A program made the position numbers and the translations under genes. The notes beneath the pieces are model-generated. The model was not told the origin of the DNA. It saw only the letters and a list, made by a program, of their open reading frames with translations, and did not search any database. From Nilaparvata lugens (taxonomy: Eukaryota > Arthropoda > Insecta > Hemiptera > Delphacidae), in NCBI RefSeq assembly GCF_014356525.2, contig NC_052518.1, positions 7,582,869 through 7,646,868 on the forward strand: a DNA stretch of 64,000 bases, read 5' to 3'. Shown piece by piece: positions 56,971 to 64,000 of this stretch; the first letter of the stretch is position 1; the number at the start of each line of letters is the position of its first letter.

Positions 56971-57539
56971 TATTTCATTCATTGCCTTTCAAATCCTCGA
57001 TGAATTTCCTCATTATAATTCTTAAAGCTCTCAAGAAAAACAAAATAACAATATATTATTATCCAACCTATTCTCAACAAATCACCATCCCATAGAATTC
57101 TCATGATTTTCTCCATCCGCAAATTTTCAATATAATTAATTCATTCATTACCGTTCAAATACTCGAGGAACTCATCATAATAATTATTATTCAAGAATAA
57201 TTCTTAAAGCTCTCGTGAGTATATCTTTCAATTATCCTTGAATTCTCAAGAGAGTTTCTTCAATTGAGGGCGCTCGGGTGTTTCAGGAGGGACGCAACCC
57301 AAAATTGAATAACAGAGGTTTTTTACACTTTATATTGAATTAATTTTCCGCTATACTGCACAGAGAACGTACAATTCCCGTGCAGTTTCTAGGTTAGTAA
57401 GATAAAGTTTTACGCACAGTGTAAATAAAAACAGCTGATCTCAATTTGAGCCCGGAAAAGTCAAGGTCCGTACGGAAAGTGGTCACTTTCCGATCACTAC
57501 CAGTTTCCGTAAATTTTAAATAAGAATGTTAGTTGTGCA

Positions 57540-57705
57540 CGACGAGAGGGACCCTGGTCCTTCAGTTTTCTCGTCGTGAGGGCGTCATGAGGGACCCTGC
57601 TCCTTCAGAATGTTAGTTGTGCACGAGGAGAGGGACCCTGGTCCTTGTTTTCTCGTCGTGAGGGACCCTGGTCCTTCAGTTTTCTCGTCGTGCGCAACCT
57701 ACACA
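57540..57705. repeat. GC-rich repeats GAGGGACCCTGGTCC with hairpins
   Basis: GAGGGACCCTG(G/C)TCCTTC occurs four times, alternating with TCTCGTCGTG and its inverse CACGACGAGA, so several hairpins are possible. A CpG-rich island in AT-rich sequence. Confidence 0.85.
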
Positions 57706-57924
57706 TGGCATTGACAATCGATAAGTCTGGTCAGCTGTTTCTATTCACAACTTTTCGATCGTTTGAATATGGACTACGTTGTAAAACGTGAAGTTGCATA
57801 TTCAGTTATTTGTTTTTTGCTCATTTATCTATTATTTGTTGATTGTGCAGCGAAGAATATAGTACGTTACTTTGACGTGTATTTCTCTTGCAGGGCTTGC
57901 ATAAGATTCCAGTCTCGACTGGAA

Positions 57925-58530
57925 TAGTATATTTCGCACCTAGAGCAGAAAATGAGATTTTTCCGGCTCGAAATCGGTTTTCAAGTCCGAGGCTGTAGGC
58001 CGAGGACTAGAAAAGATTGAGAGCCGGAAATACATTTTTGCCCATGGTGCAAACGCTATTTTTCGTCACACACAAAAATAAACAATATATATAAAATAAT
58101 AATAATTGTTTACTAAGGACTTCCGAAAGCAGAAGTGGAAGGTCATAGCTCTAGCAAATCTAAGGTAATCTGAATATCAGGAAATTGTCCAAGTATTATT
58201 ATTTTTCATTCTGATTTGTCGAAATAACCTAAAATATTATGTTCAATTATGTGGGAGGTTGAGTTTATACTTTTTCATCCTTTCAAATGACAATAAGATG
58301 ATATTATTATAAATGTTTTGATTATTGAATAATGAACACAAATTATGAAAAGTTTTTTGATCAGCTGTTTTTTGATCACCTTTCTTAGTTACTGGAAAGG
58401 GTACTCTTTCCGGCCTAGGCCGGAAAGAAACCTGTTCTGACATCAGACGATAATCGTCTGCAAACAATGTCTTCCAGATCTACGTAGGGACTGGAAAACA
58501 GCTGCTTTCTTTGCAGTGTGGCGAAAAAAT
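57925..58530. mobile_element. GTGTGGCGAAAA-family element, full copy
   Basis: Starts GTATATTTCGCACCTAGAGC with the TTTTTCCGGCTC hairpin and ends GCAGTGTGGCGAAAAAAT. About 604 bp. The middle matches 26260-26690 inverted but not the middle of 11820-12435. A terminal fragment is at 63582-63630. Confidence 0.85.
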
Positions 58531-60182
58531 CATGCTCTCACTGCAAACAGCCACTTCACTGCCACGTGACTAAAATATTGCACTACATATCAGTAGTTTA
58601 TGGCAGCCCAGTTTGTGGTGATAACCTTATCAGAGAGTCTTTTTAGGTTACTGCAACAAACGATTGCTCGTAACTTTCGTGGTTATGTTTGTGGCAGGCG
58701 AGTTAAGCTTCTTATCATTTTACACACTACCAGATGCAAGAAATTTATTGATCAACTTATTAATAACTTTGATCAACCAGATCAACTTATTAGTAACTGC
58801 CGTATGTAGAAACTCTATTCATGAGTTATTTTACCCAGATTTGTAAGATCTACAAACAATTCAAGTCTCTCAAATAAACACACGTTCATCTTCGATTAAA
58901 ACAATTTCTGACACAACGAAACTAAACAGCATTCATGAATCATTAGCTCACTGTAACTGATACTTTGATTTGGCATTTAATACATTTTTGCCAACATCGA
59001 AGTTTAAGTTCCTAAACCTATGTATTATGCTACTCTGCTCTTAAACTATAAACTGTGGATGATGTTAATCGTGAAACACCCTTCAAATATGTCAATGTGT
59101 GATGTGGATAAAGGGATAGATAGATAGATAGATATATTTATTGATAATTGTTACAAGGCTGTTGCCTATGGTAACATTTACAAAAATTGACAGTAAAATT
59201 AAATCAAACTTAAGAGATAAATAATTATTTAACAGTTCTGCATCAGTATTAATCAATTACAAATATCAAAGAAGATAATATAGTATATTATTAAGCTATC
59301 AACATTATACTAGATCACATTAGCAATACTGGAGGAAAGAAAAGTTGTTATTGGATCCATGTGGAATGAAACTTATCATGAAGGTATACCATGACATATT
59401 TAACTTCATAATACAATACAATAGAGAGTAGATGGAATAGGTAAGAAATAGACTATGAAAGTGGTCCTATCACAAAACATTGTAATCAGACTTCCAATAA
59501 AAAAGAAAATAAGTAATTATGAAACTGTGCATGAAATATAGGAGCAATAAAATGAGAGCATGAATGCACCGAACCCTGCCAATCATAATGACCTTATGCT
59601 AAGGTATCATTTATCAATGATGACAGAAGCCTCGATTTAAACAAATAGAAGCTTGGTGAGGGATTGTTCAAGCTTCCAGTCTACTGAGGACTGATAATGG
59701 TGTAACAAGCGATACTAGTCGGCGTATCTCAAATTGTTTTTATAAACTAATGGCTTTGACAATATCAAGTTGTTTTCATTGAAACGATTTATTTTCACAA
59801 TATCAATTCGTATTCATCCGATCTACTACATCACCCTCACATTAACACAAAGAGCTGAATATGAGATTCCCATTGACCATCAATTGGAGTAAATTGAAAT
59901 TATTTACTTGAGTCTGTTTGAGTACTAGATAAATAAATTATATAGCCATACGAGGATATAAGTGGACAAAAACGAACAATTCAAGATAAATGTTGGGAGC
60001 AACTTCTAATGCAAACTAGCAAGGCATAAGATTAACCAATATGGGAAATGATATTATCTAATTATATTAAATCATATTATGACATGTACGTTTTCTATTC
60101 TCTATTTGTAGAATGGTAATCCATTGAGAAAAATTACTTGATTCTCAAGAATAAATCGTTCCTATTAAGCAACCAACTCTAT
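58531..60182. other. Non-coding; retroposon tail at 59105-59490
   Basis: 59105-59490 is the second copy of the (GATA)n-tailed non-LTR 3' UTR (see 53640-54005), minus strand. The remainder shows no gene. It is upstream of exon 1 and might hold a 5' exon of the DPP-like gene, but I could not identify one. Confidence 0.5.
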
Positions 60183-60190
60183 ATTCAGTA

Positions 60191-61497
60191 TAGGGATGGG
60201 TATCGATACATCGATGTTTAAAAACATCGATGTTTACTGTTCGATGTTTTTAACATCGATGTTTACTGTTCGATGTTTTTTACTTATCGATGGTTTTACC
60301 TAGACATCGGTTATCCCATGTCTTTCCCAACTAAAAAGTAAAAACATTCTAATTTTTCAAGTTTTTAATATAAAAGCTTTTTTTGTTTGATGAGGATTAT
60401 CTTGAGAGGAAGAGGTTTTTTGTATCCTTAATAGTATCATGTCAATTCAATTCCATAATTGAAAACCACAAGTCCAAAATTGCTGAAATTCTAGTTAGTA
60501 ACTGTTAAAATATTGGAACAATAACTCCAGCTAAAATTGTAGTCACTTTAGAAGCTCTTTTTGTACTTTTAAGTCCTTCGAAATTTATGAAAAATACATA
60601 CCAATAACTCAATCAACTTCCGAAATAATTGAGTTCAACTCTGTCAGCTCATTAACAGAAGTGAAGTGGGTTCAATCAAATTGATTTTACCTTGTTTTAT
60701 CTTTTTTAAAAGAATGAATATGAAGTATCATATACTGTACATTATATCATTTTCACTGTTTCAATATTAATACTATTTAAAATCTATTCATCCATAGTTT
60801 CTTACATGTCTTTTGAGTATTTATTCATTCAAAATTATTTGATCATTCTCATCATCCGTTTAATAGAAAAAGTAATATTATTAGTTCAAATTTATTCTCT
60901 TTACAAAATTTGGACAGAAGAATACCGTCTTAATTTGTTTTATATGGGAAAAATATTCAAATCTATAAAACAATATTCTAGAATATTGGATTTTCTTTTT
61001 TAAATTCGATTAAATATCAATCTCCATTGCTAAACGTCAAGTCTGATTACCTACAAACAATTTATAATCTTTCAGTTTGGCTGCTGCCAATCTATAGGTG
61101 CGTACAGATATACGCGCCGCGAACATGAGCAATTCACTTTTAATCTGCTGACTATATCTGTATTTTTACAGAAACGGTAAGATACAGATATAAAAAGCTT
61201 GGCATCAGCTGATTAAAAGTGAATTGCTCATGTTCGCCGCGCGCAAATCTGTACGCACCTTATAATATTTCTTTATTGTTAACTACTTTTCAAAAGCTCT
61301 GTCCCTTTCTCTTACATGTACATAAAAAAGGAGATTTTCACTATTTGAGTCACTAATAGTCTTTGTAGTATCATCCGTGTAAAAAGGTAAAAACATTGGA
61401 CGATACATCGATGTTCAAAAACATCGATGTTTACTATTCACTTATCGATGTTGAGGTGAAAAAACATCGATGTTTTGTCTCTTGATACCCATCCCTA
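60191..61497. mobile_element. hAT-type non-autonomous element with 8-bp duplication
   Basis: Flanked by ATTCAGTA on both sides (60183-60190 and 61498-61505), the 8-bp target duplication of hAT elements. Ends TAGGGATGGGTATCGATA and, inverted, TAGGGATGGGTATCAAGA. The first 110 and last 100 bp carry repeated ACATCGATGTTT words. The centre has no transposase frame and contains a nested foldback element. Confidence 0.93.
61096..61260. mobile_element. Foldback element nested in the hAT element
   Basis: Arms AGGTGCGTACAGATATACGC..GAACATGAGCAATTCACTTTT and their inverse, about 55 bp each, flanked by TAT on both sides. CpG-rich ends. Confidence 0.9.
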
Positions 61498-61864
61498 ATT
61501 CAGTACTCTATACAGAACGGTACTCAGACCAGTATTCAGAAATCTATTCAGATTCTCTGTGAATCATATTCATTAGTGATTCTTTGATAACCATCCTAGG
61601 CCTATCTACACATATTTGACAAACCCCAATCACCCTGAATCAACCGCCCTAAATCACATGTGTGTTCGAATAGGATGTCACAGTAGTTGCAAACTGCATA
61701 GCAGTTCCATATTTGGAAATAGACTGCTCCATTCTAGTGTAAATCAGACAGAAAAGTGCAGATCATTAACAGATCAATCTGAGAGTCGACTTCCATACAC
61801 ATAGACATTTGTATTTTTTCTTTAGGACTACTTTTAATAAAATAAAAATATAAATCTGAGTACC

Positions 61865-62410
61865 CTTTTATAGTTATTTGTGCAACTAGTGCGCAAAGTG
61901 ACAGTTTGCTGCACCGAAAGAAACGTTTACGCCCGAGCCGTATGCGAGGGCGGAATGGTTTCTTGAGTGCAGCAGAGGAACTTTGCGCACGTATTTCACA
62001 TTAAGTTTTTCCTACAGTTACCATTGAATATGAAAAGTGGGTAATTATGGGTAAAATTGCCTGAAATGCATCAAATGTTTTTCTATGTAATTTTATTATT
62101 GATAAAAACCTTAATTTGTTGTCAAATTGAATAAAAATGTTGTCCTTGGTTATAATATATATACTTAATAAGTTGCTCGTTGTGCTTCGTTGAACCTCTG
62201 CTCACTATAGCAGCCCAGTCACTGTTACCAACTTCATTTTGATTTTGCTGCACTGTTGCTCCATATAACCTACTGAGTATTTTGCGTTGCCATGTTGCAA
62301 ATCTGGAGTGCAGAAAAATTTTTGCCGCACTAGAGCGGAAAAGTGATTCTTTGCGTTCTGTAATCAGTGCAGCAATGGCCACTTTTCAAGGTAACTGTAG
62401 GAAAAATTAT
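61865..62410. mobile_element. Hairpin unit plus TTTTTCCTACAGTTACC element
   Basis: Inverted relative of the compound at 34066-35125: hairpin 61870-62003, then a TIR element 62005-62410 of about 404 bp. The element is much shorter than its 34-kb relative, so the middle has been lost or exchanged. Confidence 0.8.
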
Positions 62411-62637
62411 TTTAGCACGACATGTTTCGGCTACTAATGTCATTCCATGGCAAATTTTTTCCTTAGGGCTACTTTTTATAAAATAAAATTTTTAGTCTAT
62501 GAACTGCATCAGTAGCCGAAATACTGATGCAGTTTCATAGACTAAAAATTTTATTTTATAAAAAGTAGCCCTAAGGAAAAAATTTGCCATGAAATGGCAT
62601 TAGTAGCCGAAACATGTCGTGCTACAATAATTTGAAA
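62406..62637. mobile_element. Foldback element, about 105-bp arms
   Basis: TAGCACGACATGTTTCGGCT..CCTTAGGGCTACTTTTTATA..TAGTCTATGAACTGCATCAG is mirrored almost perfectly after a 15-bp centre (TAGCCGAAATAC). It abuts the preceding element with no gap. Confidence 0.92.
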
Positions 62638-64000
62638 GAGTACTCAGATTAGTATTTTTTTTGTACATGAACATTTGTATGTATATACATATATATAAAT
62701 ATCACATTTGAGTGTTTCGCGGATGGATATATTTTATGTAAGAGGAATACCGGGTACAACCGTTTGTACGGATGTATAAATGTATATACAATGACTTATA
62801 TTATTATATGTCATACTTTTTCAATGTATTGAAAAGAGTCGTCTCTCAACCGTCCTGAATGAGTTGATTCATCTCGGAAAACCCAAACTCTTCAGTATTT
62901 TTTATATGGGGTAAAATGTTGGGGAATGGATCTACATACTGATTTGTAGTTGTACTAAATACAATAAGCTTGAGAGTCCCATAACGTTCTCCAGTTCAGT
63001 AGTGAATTTATTTTGATCATATAAAAACATCATCATCTAACTTCCACGGTGCCTGTTTCGGTCTTTGACATAGCTTTCCTTATTCAAAAATTATCTTCTT
63101 ATTTATGCTTAATCTTGAGACCATTTTAGTGCAAATCAAACTGATAAATGCAGATCACTAACAGATCAGTCTTAAATTCGAGTTCCACACAAATCATGAA
63201 AATGGAAGATGAAAGACTACCAAAAAGTTTTAGCTCAGCAAGTAATAAGAGATAAGTGCTTTTGGTTCAGGGAGTGGAGGGTCGTTTGTGATAGGGTAAC
63301 CTTGAATATGATTCTTTCTGTGGAGATTGTGATGAGTTGGAGAGTCTTTCCAATGCATATTGTCTGTTCTGCAAATGTTTCACAGAAATAAATTTATAGG
63401 TGAAGCACAAGCGGGACGGTTTCATGCGTTGTACAGGACTCTTGACTTTGAGCTGAGTGACAAGGAATACATTGGAAAGGACACCCAAATGTGGGCTATG
63501 ATGTGGTTTTTCAAGGCAAGGGGTGAGCTAATCCATATGAACTATAAATAACCTTGGGTAGCTAATGGGAACTATATTTTCGCCACACTGCACAGAAAGC
63601 AGCTGTTTTCCAGTCCCTACGTAGATCTCTGAATTTCTAATTATTATTATTTCATTTCAGCAATGATATATATATTTTTTTTGACAATCTGCATACAGTA
63701 ATTTTGATTTAATAAATTTGTAAATTCTCTATCAATGTGGTTGGAGAGTCGGATTCAAAGTGTGTTTCTATTTTCTCGTGAGTGAAGTTTGCTCAATGGA
63801 TAGAAAATAGGTAGAAATGATACTACCGTTTTATTGTTTCATTTCATTTACAAATACAATCAGTGCTGTCATTTTTGTTTATCTCTTTCTAGTAAGTAAT
63901 ATAGTTCCATGTTTCACTCTTCATTTCTTATCTGGATTATCAATTTGTTATCGTTATCTACTTTCACCACTCTGATTAATTAAAGCAGATTATTATTAAA
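62638..64000. other. Non-coding; short element end at 63582-63630
   Basis: TTTTCGCCACACTGCACAGA at 63582 is one end of the GTGTGGCGAAAA family. 63300-63410 contains an open stretch with two C-x2-C pairs that I do not recognise. Otherwise AT-rich. Confidence 0.45.

Larger units (their letters stand above)
55560..57240. repeat. Diverged tandem repeat, split by a pogo element
   Basis: CAAATCCTCGA..TTTCCTCATTATAATTCTTA..AAGCTCTCAAGAAAAACAAA..TATTATTATTCAACC occurs on both sides of 55882-56970. The unit is about 220-240 bp, and the insertion lies in AAGG-TA-TTTCATTC. Confidence 0.75.

Noticed and set aside
55540..64000. 5' cytoplasmic exon and promoter of the DPP-like gene
   Set aside because: Expected in this direction, but no short in-frame Met-containing segment with a good donor stood out from the repeats; I could not support a call.

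Overview
The window is 64 kb of an AT-rich, intron-rich, repeat-laden animal genome. The domain content and the density of DNA transposons, non-LTR retrotransposons and Helitrons point to an insect. A hemipteran such as a planthopper is my best guess, from memory of similar repeat families, and I hold it weakly.

One host gene is visible. On the minus strand, eleven exons between 55,537 and 4,027 splice in a single consistent reading frame: 1,827 nt, 609 codons, every junction phase matching. They encode the N-terminal part of a type II membrane protein of the dipeptidyl peptidase IV family (S9B), closest in layout to DPP10/DPP6. The part present is the membrane anchor and most of the beta-propeller. 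The first cytoplasmic exon(s) lie to the right, in a 5' region I could not resolve or beyond the window. The catalytic alpha/beta-hydrolase half lies beyond the left edge.

Two things about this gene deserve attention. First, a segment holding exons 5 and 6 is duplicated around a 100-N gap (about 21.7-28.1 kb). The duplicate exon 6 is broken. The two exon 5 copies encode the same residues, yet cannot both be spliced in without an immediate stop. This is either an uncollapsed haplotype or a real exon duplication. Second, exons 10 and 11 insert about 60 low-complexity residues between two cysteine pairs that are normally only a few residues apart.

The introns are a museum of transposons. From left to right they hold: a 95-bp minisatellite; a TIR element; a non-LTR element split by a small Ty3/gypsy element; foldback elements; Penelope-like motifs resembling hammerhead ribozymes; an RTE-type element flanked by about 485-bp direct repeats; TIR elements of pogo/Tc1, piggyBac, mariner, Harbinger and hAT type; a non-LTR reverse transcriptase inside a possible solo LTR; and a Helitron-based inverted repeat with arms of about 1.1 kb. 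Nearly all coding capacity outside the DPP exons is decayed transposon protein. I saw no tRNA, rRNA, CRISPR array or bacterial-type operon.
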